Below, one piece after another: positions 47,653-56,733 of a DNA stretch of 64,000 nt. The notes under the pieces were generated by a model. It searched no databases, was not told the DNA's origin, and saw nothing but the letters and a program-made list of their open reading frames with translations. The DNA is from Mycobacterium palustre (GTDB lineage Bacteria > Actinomycetota > Actinomycetes > Mycobacteriales > Mycobacteriaceae): NCBI RefSeq assembly GCF_002101785.1, contig NZ_LQPJ01000102.1, positions 1 through 64,000 on the forward strand, written 5' to 3'. A program made the position numbers and the translations under genes. Within the stretch, counting starts at the first letter, position 1. Each line of letters begins with the position of its first letter.

Positions 47653-48707
47653 AGCCTGCGGCGGCGGTCTGGCGACTGGGAATACTCAGCGCCGTCACGA
47701 TTGCTCTTTTCATCTTGCTTGCGAATGCCATTACGCAGCCGGTAGCGCCGAACGTGCGCGCCTACACCGCGGAGTTTACCGATGCATCCGGTTTGTATGC
47801 GGGCGCTGACGTTCGTGTTCGCGGAGTTCGAGTCGGCAAGGTTCAATCGGTCGAGCTCAAGCGAAGAAATGGGCAGAGCGTCGCCGCTGTGGCGCTCACT
47901 CTCGAGCGACGGTTCGGTATCGTGCCGGCGACGCGCCTTGCGATCAAATATCAGTCTCTCACCGGTTCGCGATATGTCGATGTCGTGAACCCGTCGGAAA
48001 GCTATAAAGACGCTGAGCTCGTTCGCAATGTCTCAACGGCGATGACGCAACCGTCATTCGACGTCACCGCCTTGTTCAACGGACTGCAGCCTGTGCTCGC
48101 CACCCTCAGTCCCGACGACATCAACGCTTTTGTAGCCCATGCAGTGGATTTTCTGTCTGGCAATGGTGGTGGCTTGGCGCCGATGCTGGACAGTATCCGT
48201 ACCCTGACCAAGTTTGTGTCGGATCGCGAACAGGTCGTCGCAACGGTGATGCGAAATCTGTCCACGGTCGCCGACGCCATGGGCGGCCAGTCGCCGCACA
48301 TGATCCAGATATTGGAATGGATTAACAGGCCGCTGGATGCGGCTCTTTCGGTCATAAAAGAGTTCAGGAAAACTGCGCTCAACCCCGATTATATGAGTGC
48401 CGCGGAGCGATTATTGGAGAATATCGGATTTCCATCCACCGGGAATCATGGTGATCACTTCGTCATGCAGCCCCCCGGCGCCCCAGCTACAGATCAGGTC
48501 ACAAACCTCGATGAAGGACTCGACCGGGCGATCAACAATCTGGACGACTTCATCAGCGCGATCAAGCTCGTGCCGGTCATGTGGGACAACATCGGCCCCC
48601 CGCCGCACGCGAGCGCGCCCCTGCCGTGCTCGCACGGCCACTTCCAGCTTCCCGAGCAAATGGACATCCTTCTGAACGGGCAACGGGTGGTCTTGTGCAA
48701 ACACTGA
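47649..48707 (+). CDS. Mce protein B
   Basis: A 352-residue MCE protein. N-terminal helix LGILSAVTIALFILLANAI, MlaD domain (DASGLYAGADVRVRGVRVGK, then YQSLTGSRYVDV), helical tail (NAFVAHAVDFLSGNGGGLAP) and a C-terminal Cys-containing end (LPCSHGHF, then VVLCKH) that may form a disulfide. It overlaps mceA by 4 bases and mceC by 13. Confidence 0.9.
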   Translation: MKPAAAVWRLGILSAVTIALFILLANAITQPVAPNVRAYTAEFTDASGLYAGADVRVRGVRVGKVQSVELKRRNGQSVAAVALTLERRFGIVPATRLAIKYQSLTGSRYVDVVNPSESYKDAELVRNVSTAMTQPSFDVTALFNGLQPVLATLSPDDINAFVAHAVDFLSGNGGGLAPMLDSIRTLTKFVSDREQVVATVMRNLSTVADAMGGQSPHMIQILEWINRPLDAALSVIKEFRKTALNPDYMSAAERLLENIGFPSTGNHGDHFVMQPPGAPATDQVTNLDEGLDRAINNLDDFISAIKLVPVMWDNIGPPPHASAPLPCSHGHFQLPEQMDILLNGQRVVLCKH

Positions 48708-49663
48708 AAATTCTGCGACACCCAACATTGTGGGGCGCCGGTGCGCTTGTCCTAGCGACCGTCATCGCGCTGGTAGCGGCTTGGCTTTACGTGAGCCCAC
48801 CAGGTCAGACGAGCGTCACGTTCTACACAACCGATGCGGCGTCGATCCGTGGCGGAGAGCAAGTCCGCATCGCCGGCATCCCAGTGGGCAAGGTCAAAGA
48901 TCTGACGTTGGAGCGTGATCGGGTGCGCGTCCGCGCGCTGGTCGACCGTGACGCATTCGTCGGAGACCAGTCACAGATAGACGTGCGCATGCTCACCGTG
49001 GTGGGCGGATACTATGTGAACCTCACGTCGCTGGGCAACAAACCGTTGGGCGCTAATTCGATTCCGAAGGAGCGCGTGACGATGCCCTACAACCTGATGC
49101 AAACGCTGGCCGATTCGACCAAAATCACCGAAAAGATCGATCCTAAGCCGCTCAGACAGTCGCTAGATCAGCTCCAGAGTGGACTTTCGGGCGAAAATAT
49201 AGAAGCGCTGTCGGCGATAGTCGATGCCGGCAACAGCCTCATGGCCACAATTGAACGACAGCGGGGCCAGGTATCGGCTATACTGAATTTCTCCGACGAG
49301 TACATCCGGGCCTTAAATAATTTCAGCGACGGGCTCCGCGAAATTGTGAACAAGGTCGCCATCGCCGAGCAGACGCTCGATCTCTACAGCAAGCAATTTG
49401 GGGATACGATGTTAGACTTTGGTCGCGTCTTCGATTCCCTGGCGCCGATGGGCCAATTTTATCTGAATCATCGCGAAGACTTCTTGGAAAAGGTGCGAAA
49501 CTGGCAGGAAAAAGCGCGGATGTGGGCCGAGAACAATGGTGTGATAATCCGAAGCCTTCGCGCTCTGCGTAACAAGATCGAACGAGTCCTTAACGCGCAG
49601 AATGCACCCCCACAGCTACTCGCCACCGACATGTGTATCCCGTTACCGGGGAGTCCGTGCTGA
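48695..49663 (+). CDS. Mce protein C
   Basis: A 322-residue MCE protein. GTG at 48695 (MQTLKILRHPTLWGAGALVL) lies within the end of mceB; the longer frame is overlap. One N-terminal helix, MlaD domain (DAASIRGGEQVRIAGIPVGK, then LTVVGGYYVNLTSLG), helical tail (GENIEALSAIVDAGNSLMAT) and a C-terminal double-cysteine end (DMCIPLPGSPC). The stop overlaps the mceD ATG (TGATG). Confidence 0.9.
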   Translation: MQTLKILRHPTLWGAGALVLATVIALVAAWLYVSPPGQTSVTFYTTDAASIRGGEQVRIAGIPVGKVKDLTLERDRVRVRALVDRDAFVGDQSQIDVRMLTVVGGYYVNLTSLGNKPLGANSIPKERVTMPYNLMQTLADSTKITEKIDPKPLRQSLDQLQSGLSGENIEALSAIVDAGNSLMATIERQRGQVSAILNFSDEYIRALNNFSDGLREIVNKVAIAEQTLDLYSKQFGDTMLDFGRVFDSLAPMGQFYLNHREDFLEKVRNWQEKARMWAENNGVIIRSLRALRNKIERVLNAQNAPPQLLATDMCIPLPGSPC

Positions 49664-50757
49664 TGGCGGCGGCGAATGCACGTCGTGTCGGCCGGGCCGT
49701 CGCCTCGGCCCTTACAGCCGCGGGGTTGGTGGCCTTCGTCGGTTCATGTGCATCGGTAACCGGTGAATCCCGCGCCGACTACTGCGCGATCATGCCCGAC
49801 AGTGTTGGGCTTTACCCGGGTAACGCGGTCACCCAGATGGGCTATCAGATCGGAACAGTCAAATCGATCGCCCCCGGTATCACCGACGTCCGTGTCGACT
49901 TCACGGTCACCGACCAACGCCAGTTGCCCAGGAATGTCAAAGCGATCGTCCGGTCGACATCGATTCTCGCCGACCGGTCCCTTGAACTGGTCGGTAATCC
50001 CGACGGAGGCCCGCCGCTGCGTCCATCCGAATGCATACCACTAAACCGATCGTTCACCCCCAAGAGCTTGTCTCAGACAATAGGTTCTGCGACAAATTTC
50101 GTGAATTCCCTTAACCCCTCCGGGTCAGCGAACATCGCTGATGTGGTCCGTGGGATTGATCGGGCGATCAATGGTAATGGCCCTGGCATCAATCGCCTGT
50201 TCACCACGACTTCGTCGGTGCTAGATAGTCCCGACCAAGTAATCAGTTCCCTGGGATCCGTCATCACGAATCTCGCACAGCTGACTTCGCTGCTCAGAGA
50301 ACTCAGGGGACCGCTGAAACAGATTCTTCTCGATGTGCAAAAGACCACACCGGACATTGCTAGGGCGGTGGACGGCGGCAACCGGGTGTTCGTGAACATT
50401 CTTCCGATTGATATCCTGGTTTCAGATTTGGAGGTCAACCTCGGCCAGGAGACGCAGTTCACGCTGGATGCGACCGCTATGGCGGTGCGTAAGTTGGCGG
50501 CACATGCTCCGGCGATCGCGGATCTACTGACGCCAGTACCTTGGTGGATCAACACCATCGCCAACCACTACAACAATCGGCCTTGGAATCTTTTGCAATA
50601 TCGGCCGCCGCTGTATCGTGTCCGGACGCCGGATGGGGTCGCGCTGTGCAACATCATGAACGCCTCGGCGCCGGGAAGCTGCGCAAACGTCCAGGGGCAG
50701 CCTTACGCGGTCGACGTTGCACTGTTGCAGTACGTCCTTACGCAGGCGCACCGATGA
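49663..50757 (+). CDS. Mce protein D with a lipobox-like Cys
   Basis: A 364-residue MCE protein. The N-terminus is basic then hydrophobic (SALTAAGLVAFVGSC) and ends in a lipobox-like V-G-S-C at about residue 29, suggesting lipid anchoring; in many mce loci only MceE is a lipoprotein. MlaD domain: SVGLYPGNAVTQMGYQIGTV. Tail: SNPSGSANIAD-type segments (NSLNPSGSANIADVVRGIDR) and a C-terminal region with RVRTPDGVALCNIMNASAPG. A GTG 6 bases upstream is an alternative start. It overlaps mceE by 4 bases. Confidence 0.88.
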   Translation: MAAANARRVGRAVASALTAAGLVAFVGSCASVTGESRADYCAIMPDSVGLYPGNAVTQMGYQIGTVKSIAPGITDVRVDFTVTDQRQLPRNVKAIVRSTSILADRSLELVGNPDGGPPLRPSECIPLNRSFTPKSLSQTIGSATNFVNSLNPSGSANIADVVRGIDRAINGNGPGINRLFTTTSSVLDSPDQVISSLGSVITNLAQLTSLLRELRGPLKQILLDVQKTTPDIARAVDGGNRVFVNILPIDILVSDLEVNLGQETQFTLDATAMAVRKLAAHAPAIADLLTPVPWWINTIANHYNNRPWNLLQYRPPLYRVRTPDGVALCNIMNASAPGSCANVQGQPYAVDVALLQYVLTQAHR

Positions 50758-51749
50758 AGCGCCGGACCTGGCTGGCCGCCGTAGTCGTCGCAAGCGGCTT
50801 CGCGCTGTCGTCGTGTACATCCCTCAATCCCAATGCGTTGCCCCAGCCGGGCAAGAGCTTTCGCGGTGGTTACGACATCGTCATTGAATTCGACAATGTC
50901 CTCAATTTGCCAGAACGGGCGAAGGTGGTGATGGGCGGAACGGAAGTAGGGGTCGTGACTAATGTGGCGGTCAAAAGCCGTCTGGTGGACGTCACCGCAC
51001 GTATTGCCCCCGGCGTCAACGTTCCGTCGAATATCAAGGCCGCACTGCAGCAGGCCACCGTCTTGGGCGACATCTACGTCACCCTCGACCGGCCTCAAAA
51101 TGAAGCGGCTGCACCAGCATTGGCTCCGGGCGCCACGATCCCGTTGAAGCAGACCACCTCTCCGGCGCAATTGGAAGACACCATCGCGCACCTGGCGAAT
51201 TTTGTGTCCAGCGGGTCCATTTTGCGAATCCAGAACACGATCATCGGCCTCAATCGGGTTGTGCCGCCAGAGCAAGGCGCGGTACGCAGGCTGGCGTCTC
51301 AGGCCGCTTCCGACATGGCGGACCTGTCGAATAACCTCGATACCGTCGACCAATGGCTTGACGGTGTGCGCGGAACAACCGACGTTCTGTACACCCGACT
51401 CCCGTCGGCTCAATTCTGGTTTTCGCCGAAGGGCATGTTGAGCTTCGATCGCGCGACGATCCTGGGAACCTATCTGTCTTCCATCTTTCCCTCTGTCGGC
51501 AGCGTGTATGAGGGCGGATACTGGCTGGTGCCCCTGCTGAATTCGCTGGCCGATGCCTTCGGGGCGCTCCAGCAGTCAAAATGGGCGTTCGAGGACGAGT
51601 GGCCGGCCTGGCGCAAGCTGTTCACCGACGATTTTTTGCCGCAAGACAAATACCCTGCGATCAACATCACCTCAATCGTCGGACCCGACGGTCGCGAAAT
51701 GTCCGGTGATGTCGCAAATGTGCTACGAATTTTGGGGGCCGCGCCATGA
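50754..51749 (+). CDS. Mce protein E (lipoprotein)
   Basis: A 331-residue MCE lipoprotein. The signal MKRRTWLAAVVVASGFALSS ends in lipobox L-S-S-C (Cys ~21). MlaD domain: FDNVLNLPERAKVVMGGTEV followed by GVVTNV. The helical tail includes EDTIAHLANFVSSGSILRIQ. Position and lipobox correspond to MceE/LprK-type subunits. ATG overlaps mceD (ATGA); the stop overlaps mceF (ATGA). Confidence 0.9.
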   Translation: MKRRTWLAAVVVASGFALSSCTSLNPNALPQPGKSFRGGYDIVIEFDNVLNLPERAKVVMGGTEVGVVTNVAVKSRLVDVTARIAPGVNVPSNIKAALQQATVLGDIYVTLDRPQNEAAAPALAPGATIPLKQTTSPAQLEDTIAHLANFVSSGSILRIQNTIIGLNRVVPPEQGAVRRLASQAASDMADLSNNLDTVDQWLDGVRGTTDVLYTRLPSAQFWFSPKGMLSFDRATILGTYLSSIFPSVGSVYEGGYWLVPLLNSLADAFGALQQSKWAFEDEWPAWRKLFTDDFLPQDKYPAINITSIVGPDGREMSGDVANVLRILGAAP

Positions 51750-52699
51750 GAATACGCGACGTCGTGACATTTATCGCCTTTGCATTGATGGTCGCCGGGG
51801 CAGTGGCGTATATTGCATTGCTCGGCGTGCGGGTCGGACCGCCTTCGCACCGCACCAATGTGTCGATGCAGGTGGCCGACATCAACGGCCTCGTCGTCGA
51901 TTCGAATGTCCTGCTGCGGGGTGTGCCCGTCGGCAAAGTCACCAATATCCGATCCACGTTGAGCGGTGCAACCGTAGACTTTTACATTGATGGCCAATAC
52001 GCAATCCCTGTTGACAGCGAGGTGCGGCTGGAAAACCTTTCAGCCCTCGGCGAGTCATATATCGGGCTTTTTCCGCAGACCCGCGGTGGGCCTACGTTGC
52101 GCGACGGCCAACGCATCGCCGCTGAGCGGGTGAGAGCGCCGGCATCGATCTCAGAATTGACAACAAGTGTCGTGCGCGTTCTCAACCAGGCCGATCCCGA
52201 TGCGCTCAAACGGATCGTGAACGAAGTCGATACCGCATTACCCGACACCAAGGCGGTGCTGCCCAATCTGTCCCACACCAGCATGCTGTTGAGAAACGTC
52301 GCGGCCGATATGCACGGGCGCGGGCGCGACCTGCTCGACAACTTTCAAACTTTGCTTCAGAACGCGGGATGGGTGGGGCCCACGCTCGCTGACGTCACGC
52401 CAGTGCTCCCTTTGGTTGGCAGGGATACCGGCAGAATCTTTAGCGATGTGAATACTTTTCTCGCCTACAGGGCGGACCTGCTGGTCCCAAATTTGAACAA
52501 GTATCTCGACCGAATACAAAAGTTCTTAGATGACACCGGCGGCGATCTCAAACTTGTCGGAAACGCGATGCTGCCGAAGCTCAAGGGAATCGGCGGTGCA
52601 TTGATGAACTTCGATACCGGTCAGATCCTTGCCAATATTCTGGCTACCATGCCGGAGGACGGCGCGGTCACGCTGCACGTCACCATCCCCCCGAAATAG
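51746..52699 (+). CDS. Mce protein F
   Basis: A 317-residue MCE protein with N-terminal helix VTFIAFALMVAGAVAYIALL, MlaD domain (DINGLVVDSNVLLRGVPVGK, then LENLSALGESYIGLF) and a helical tail (TSMLLRNVAADMHGRGRDLL). It lacks the long Pro-rich C-terminus seen in some MceF proteins. It is the last MCE subunit, followed after 12 bases by the Mce-associated protein. Confidence 0.9.
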   Translation: MRIRDVVTFIAFALMVAGAVAYIALLGVRVGPPSHRTNVSMQVADINGLVVDSNVLLRGVPVGKVTNIRSTLSGATVDFYIDGQYAIPVDSEVRLENLSALGESYIGLFPQTRGGPTLRDGQRIAAERVRAPASISELTTSVVRVLNQADPDALKRIVNEVDTALPDTKAVLPNLSHTSMLLRNVAADMHGRGRDLLDNFQTLLQNAGWVGPTLADVTPVLPLVGRDTGRIFSDVNTFLAYRADLLVPNLNKYLDRIQKFLDDTGGDLKLVGNAMLPKLKGIGGALMNFDTGQILANILATMPEDGAVTLHVTIPPK

Positions 52700-52711
52700 G
52701 CGAGTTTCACC

Positions 52712-53386
52712 ATGACAGATGAGAAATCAACCGTTACCGAACAATCTGCGAACGGCAGCGACGAGGCGGTGAGTGAGAAGCCGCCTGCTGTGACCGAGAC
52801 AGTGGAACCCGAAGGTGACAAACCAAAGGTCCGTGCTGAGGTCGCCGATGAAAAGCCATCGCGCCGGCAGGTGTCGATTTCGATTCGTGGCCTGCTGCTG
52901 GGCATCTTGGTCGCGGCCTTGGCCGTCGGGGTGGGCGTGCTGGCTTGGCTCTATATCGGAGCCGAACGCCAAATCGACGCACAGGCTCGTCAATCCGACA
53001 ATAAGGCTCGCGCCGAACAGGTCGCCCTCGACTATGCGGTGAACGCCGCGGCGATGAACGCCCAAGACCTCAATGGCTGGAAGAGCAAGCTGGTGGCGGG
53101 GACCAGTCCACAACTCAAGGAAAAGCTCAGCAAGGCCGCGGACCAAATGGAACAAATCCTGGTTCCCCTGCAATGGAATTCGACGGCACAGCCGATTGCG
53201 TCCAAGGTTCGGTCCAGCACCGGCGGCGTCTATGTGGTCGACTCTTTCGTTAGCGTCCTGACCAAGACCGCCCAAGGCCCCGAGCCGTTGCAGTCCACTG
53301 CGACCTACAGCATCACCATCGACAGCAACAAGGACTGGCAGATCACCGATGTCGGCGGAATCGGCGCTGCCATGCAGGGTAGATGA
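52712..53386 (+). CDS. Mce-associated membrane protein
   Basis: A 224-residue Mas protein. A charged Glu/Lys-rich N-terminal cytoplasmic part (~55 residues) precedes one transmembrane helix (LLLGILVAALAVGVGVLAWL, ~61-80) and an extracytoplasmic NTF2-like domain (SDNKARAEQVALDYAVNAAA through ITDVGGIG). Such proteins stabilise MCE complexes (as OmamA does for Mce1 in M. tuberculosis). Single copy here. Confidence 0.88.
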   Translation: MTDEKSTVTEQSANGSDEAVSEKPPAVTETVEPEGDKPKVRAEVADEKPSRRQVSISIRGLLLGILVAALAVGVGVLAWLYIGAERQIDAQARQSDNKARAEQVALDYAVNAAAMNAQDLNGWKSKLVAGTSPQLKEKLSKAADQMEQILVPLQWNSTAQPIASKVRSSTGGVYVVDSFVSVLTKTAQGPEPLQSTATYSITIDSNKDWQITDVGGIGAAMQGR

Positions 53387-53430
53387 GGCCTCCTTGATGT
53401 CGGCGAAGCTGGCTGGGTGAAGGGAGCGGC

Positions 53431-54108
53431 ATGAAAAAAACCGTTCGTTATGCCGGTGCGGTGTTGGCAGGCATGAGCATTGCGTTGTCCGCGGGTGTCG
53501 TCGTGTTCTCGGGGCCGAGGTCTAATGCGGATCCACCACCGCCACCCTGCATATTCCAGTGTCTCCGCCCTGACAGCGAGATGATCCAGCCGATGCCGGT
53601 TATCGTTCCCACCCCGAGCAACTGGCAGCCGAGATTCCCCTTTCCGTTTAACCAGACCCGGAACCGCGTGACGGATGCGGATATCACCGCCGAGAGGGAG
53701 ATGTGTCAGTGGTACAACGCCCAGTATGAGCAGCTCAAGGATCAAATCGACAGGGTGCAATTCATCCGAATCCAACAGAATGGACCAGGCTCCCGAATCG
53801 GTTCCGGTACGGATTGGGACTACAGCGCCGGCGGCATTCAGCAGCAGGTCGACATCGTCGCCACCAACCTCGACCAGGCGGTAGCGTTTCTCACTCCGCG
53901 CGCCCAGGCGCTCACGGTCGATCAAGACATGGCCAACGACAATTTTTTCCCACTGTATGAGGGTGAAAGTTTCTACAGGCTGTGGCAGCAGCTGTCCAAC
54001 GTGGACGACGGCATCAAAGCCCATCAGCCCGACTGGTTCACCGGACCGTCGGTCCAACAAGCAAAGCGGTGGGGCGAGAGGATCCACCGTTCACATGTGT
54101 GCGACTAG
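53431..54108 (+). CDS. secreted protein of unknown function (mce-linked)
   Basis: A 225-residue exported protein. The signal peptide is MKKTVRYAGAVLAGMSIALS with a cleavage region near GPRSNADPP. The mature part has a Pro/Cys-rich start (PPPPPCIFQCLRPD) and a helical body (REMCQWYNAQYEQLKDQIDR, VDIVATNLDQAVAFL). The cysteines could form disulfides. It is 44 bases after the mas gene and probably in the same transcript. No family recognised. Confidence 0.72.
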   Translation: MKKTVRYAGAVLAGMSIALSAGVVVFSGPRSNADPPPPPCIFQCLRPDSEMIQPMPVIVPTPSNWQPRFPFPFNQTRNRVTDADITAEREMCQWYNAQYEQLKDQIDRVQFIRIQQNGPGSRIGSGTDWDYSAGGIQQQVDIVATNLDQAVAFLTPRAQALTVDQDMANDNFFPLYEGESFYRLWQQLSNVDDGIKAHQPDWFTGPSVQQAKRWGERIHRSHVCD

Positions 54109-54146
54109 CGGTGCTCCGCACGCGTGGATCGAGGAAGTGAGGGCTC

Positions 54147-54641
54147 GTGAGCGATCAGTCGCTGCTTGAGGGACGCGGCGCCCGACCCCAGCTGGTGATG
54201 TCGGCAGCCGCAGTCATGACGGTGCTTTCGGTGGGCGTCACGCTGGCAGCGTCGGCCGGCGCCGATGAGGTGGACATGGTGACGAATGCGGTGACGGCGG
54301 CCCGCGCCGGAACGCCATGCGGGCCGCTTCACCCTAATCCCACAGTCCAGCGGGTAGCCGAGGTGATCAACAAGTCGTTCAAAGATTGGGCGGACCATGC
54401 CGCTTCGCACGCCCCGATCGAGGATCCGCTACCGGGCCTGAAGGAACTCGGCTACCGCGGCAGTAAGGGTGTCTATTTCGGAGGCGCCAGTACCAAGAGT
54501 CAAGCCGAAGCTATTCGTGCCGCCCTGCTAGAGGGCTACACCTCGATTCCCGATTGTTCGTACAGCGACATCGGGGCAACCATGGTGTTGGACGAGCGCA
54601 GTGGGCAAAACCTCGTCGCGGTGGTCTTAGCCGGCCCGTAG
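54147..54641 (+). CDS. secreted protein, CAP/SCP-like
   Basis: A 164-residue protein with a signal/anchor helix (VMSAAAVMTVLSVGVTLAAS). The mature part reads ARAGTPCGPLHPNPTVQRVA then EVINKSFKDWADHAA, followed by KELGYRGSKGVYFGGASTKS and an end with IGATMVLDERSGQNLVAVVL. The pattern resembles mycobacterial CAP-superfamily-like small secreted proteins, but key CAP histidines are not evident, so the call is by general resemblance. GTG start, 38 bases after the previous gene. Confidence 0.68.
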   Translation: MSDQSLLEGRGARPQLVMSAAAVMTVLSVGVTLAASAGADEVDMVTNAVTAARAGTPCGPLHPNPTVQRVAEVINKSFKDWADHAASHAPIEDPLPGLKELGYRGSKGVYFGGASTKSQAEAIRAALLEGYTSIPDCSYSDIGATMVLDERSGQNLVAVVLAGP

Positions 54642-54674
54642 GGCGGCGTGAGTCGTTGAACTACAGGAGAACTC

Positions 54675-55073
54675 ATGATTCGTCTTCTACTCGGCGTCGT
54701 CTCGGTCTTCGCTGTCATCTCGGCCGGGTGGCTGGCTCCAGCAGCCCGCGCCGCCGAGAACGTCACCTATGAAGTCGTTTCAGACAACGTCGCCGTGGTC
54801 GATGGGATCGAGTACTTCGACGGCACACGGAGAATACTGCTCCGGAATGTCCCGTTGCCCTGGCGCACCACGGCGCAGGTCGCCAACCCACGCAGCTTGG
54901 GCACAGACGGGGCCGAAGTGCGTGCCAACTGGTACACCGGTCGGCTGGGCAAGTTCGTGATGGTACGCATCTACTTTGGCGACGTCGTCAGATGCGAAAA
55001 CGCACTCGACCTCGGCAATGCCGCTTGCTACGGCAGCACATCGTTTAGCACTGCGATTAATGGCGACGAATGA
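54675..55073 (+). CDS. MmpS-like secreted protein (copy 1)
   Basis: A 132-residue exported protein. Signal: LLLGVVSVFAVISAGWL, cleaved near ARAAE. The mature domain VTYEVVSDNVAVVDGIEYFD, then NVPLPWRTTAQVA, resembles the beta-sandwich of MmpS proteins (VTYEV...ALPWS pattern) without an MmpL partner. It is paralogous to the minus-strand gene at 63135-63536 (NVPLPWRT shared). AGGAGA precedes ATG. Its stop overlaps the next ATG. Confidence 0.78.
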   Translation: MIRLLLGVVSVFAVISAGWLAPAARAAENVTYEVVSDNVAVVDGIEYFDGTRRILLRNVPLPWRTTAQVANPRSLGTDGAEVRANWYTGRLGKFVMVRIYFGDVVRCENALDLGNAACYGSTSFSTAINGDE

Positions 55074-55657
55074 AAACTGTTCTTGCACAACGGCACAACA
55101 CTAGTATTCGCGCTTTGGGGTACCGGTGGCTGATGGCGCTCGGGTCTGCGGTAGTCCTTGCGTTCGCCGGCGCAGTCCCGGTCCATGCCGACCCGCCTCC
55201 CGTCGGCCCGGGCAGTCCATTCCCCGACATGACGACCGTCACCTCCTACTACACTAAACGGGCGCCGGACGAATTCTTCATTCCCGACCATGCCGGCGTG
55301 TGGTTCCTAACCCCCTCGGGACTCAACTGCGGCATCTGGGATAGGGGTGGGTTCGGCTGCAGCGGTCCCTACCCCGGCGCCCCCGCGGGCGACGACCACA
55401 TCGGGTGGTTCAACGGAAACCGCGCAGTGCATCACGGTTGGACCGCGGCCATTCAATTCCCTCCCGGCCAGGCGCAGCGTCCATTGCCGCCGCTGAACTA
55501 TGTGACCTCGAATTCGACCACCTGTGCGGTCACCTCGGAAAGCAACACCTACTGCGAGCACGGTGAGTTCAAAATGTTCATGACCCCGGCCGGGACGTGG
55601 TTCAAAGGTTGGGATGATCGGCAATCCTGGGCTTGCCTTAGCTACGGGTCCTGTTGA
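55070..55657 (+). CDS. secreted protein of unknown function, Cys-rich
   Basis: A 195-residue exported protein. Signal WLMALGSAVVLAFAGAVPVH ends at AD/PPP. The mature part contains DHAGVWFLTPSGLNCGIWDR, GGFGCSGPYPGAP and an even set of cysteines (CAVTSESNTYCEH, CLSYGSC), suggesting disulfides. ATG overlaps the preceding stop (ATGA), so it is coupled to the MmpS-like gene. Family not named with confidence. Confidence 0.72.
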   Translation: MKTVLAQRHNTSIRALGYRWLMALGSAVVLAFAGAVPVHADPPPVGPGSPFPDMTTVTSYYTKRAPDEFFIPDHAGVWFLTPSGLNCGIWDRGGFGCSGPYPGAPAGDDHIGWFNGNRAVHHGWTAAIQFPPGQAQRPLPPLNYVTSNSTTCAVTSESNTYCEHGEFKMFMTPAGTWFKGWDDRQSWACLSYGSC

Positions 55658-55788
55658 CGGTGTCCCTTGTGCTGCATGGACATTCGGCCGGGCAACCACC
55701 CGTGGGAGCCGCCGCGCCTCGATCATGTGGCGGCCATACACCGAAATTGTTGGCGCGACTCTGCAATGATGGCGGGAGATGCTGTGTG

Positions 55789-56292
55789 ATGGCTTCTCGA
55801 CGTTTCGCCCAATCGCCCGAGCCGCCGGCGGCGCGGAATGGGCCCCGCACGAGTGAGCCCGCAACGGCGGGTTTTTTGAACCGGAAGCACGCGACCGTAA
55901 TCGGCTCGCTGGCAGTCACATTCGCGCTGACACTCGGGTTCAGCGTTTGTGCGGCGTTGCCGGCTAACGCGATGAATGGGTCGCTGCAGTTTTGCCCATA
56001 CCTTCCTTACCTCACGCGTGGCGAGGGTCAGTTGCTTCAGGACGACTACTCGTGGACGCTGTTCAACGTCGATCCCGCGGGACGCAGCGTCGTTGCGCAG
56101 TCGGGACGAGACCGGGGGTGTCATGCGGTGTCGCCGGCGGGGAATGCGGCATACAAGATCGCCGTGCAGACCGACTGCACCCTGGGAGGCGCGGGGAACT
56201 TCCGCCTTACCGGCACGTCTGCGGTGATCTGGGTTCCCGAGGACGCAACCCAGGTACACGCCCGGGTGAACAGCAATTGGTCGAGCTGTTAA
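55789..56292 (+). CDS. exported protein of unknown function
   Basis: A 167-residue protein with a long N-terminal region before a signal/anchor helix (VIGSLAVTFALTLGFSVCAA, ~47-66, then PANAM). The mature part GSLQFCPYLPYLTRGEGQLL then DDYSWTLFNVDPAG includes several cysteines. The frame is open to 55654; ATG at 55789 is one candidate, and the unusual length of sequence before the helix suggests the true start could be further downstream. Confidence 0.62.
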   Translation: MASRRFAQSPEPPAARNGPRTSEPATAGFLNRKHATVIGSLAVTFALTLGFSVCAALPANAMNGSLQFCPYLPYLTRGEGQLLQDDYSWTLFNVDPAGRSVVAQSGRDRGCHAVSPAGNAAYKIAVQTDCTLGGAGNFRLTGTSAVIWVPEDATQVHARVNSNWSSC

Positions 56293-56301
56293 AGGGACAC
56301 G

Positions 56302-56733
56302 ATGAAGGCGAAGCGCAAAGTGCTAAACAGGTTGACAACCGTCGTTGCGGCAGCCGCGATCGCGTCCGGGCAGGTCCTGGCGACATCAACAGCACACGCC
56401 GACCCGAACAATTGCACGGTGCCGGCGGCGCACCTGGACCTCCATCACTCCAGCGGCTACGACGTCGCGGTCAAGGCCCTTGTCGCGACGCTGGGGCCGA
56501 CGGCGACGGTCCGCGTCAACCCGGACCTCACTTCGGTGGGGAACGCCAGCGGCGGCATAAACCTCCGCACCGTTGATTTCGTAATCACCTGGACGGGCAC
56601 CCGGAATGTCGTGCACTTCACGGGAACGGTCGATAACAACGGCGTCGCGCATGGCACGTCCACCGGGTTGACGTATCCGGTCAAGCTGGACCCCGGGCCT
56701 TGGGACTCCGCTACTCGGCTCGCTTGTCCCTGA
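56302..56733 (+). CDS. small secreted protein of unknown function
   Basis: A 143-residue exported protein. Signal LTTVVAAAAIASGQVLATST, cleaved at AHA/DPN. The mature part contains VPAAHLDLHHSSGYDVAVKA and VDFVITWTGTRNVVHFTGTV, likely a beta-rich fold with one Cys pair (NNCTVP and the terminal RLACP). It begins 9 bases after the preceding stop and is probably last of the mce-linked secreted gene group. Not recognised. Confidence 0.68.
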   Translation: MKAKRKVLNRLTTVVAAAAIASGQVLATSTAHADPNNCTVPAAHLDLHHSSGYDVAVKALVATLGPTATVRVNPDLTSVGNASGGINLRTVDFVITWTGTRNVVHFTGTVDNNGVAHGTSTGLTYPVKLDPGPWDSATRLACP

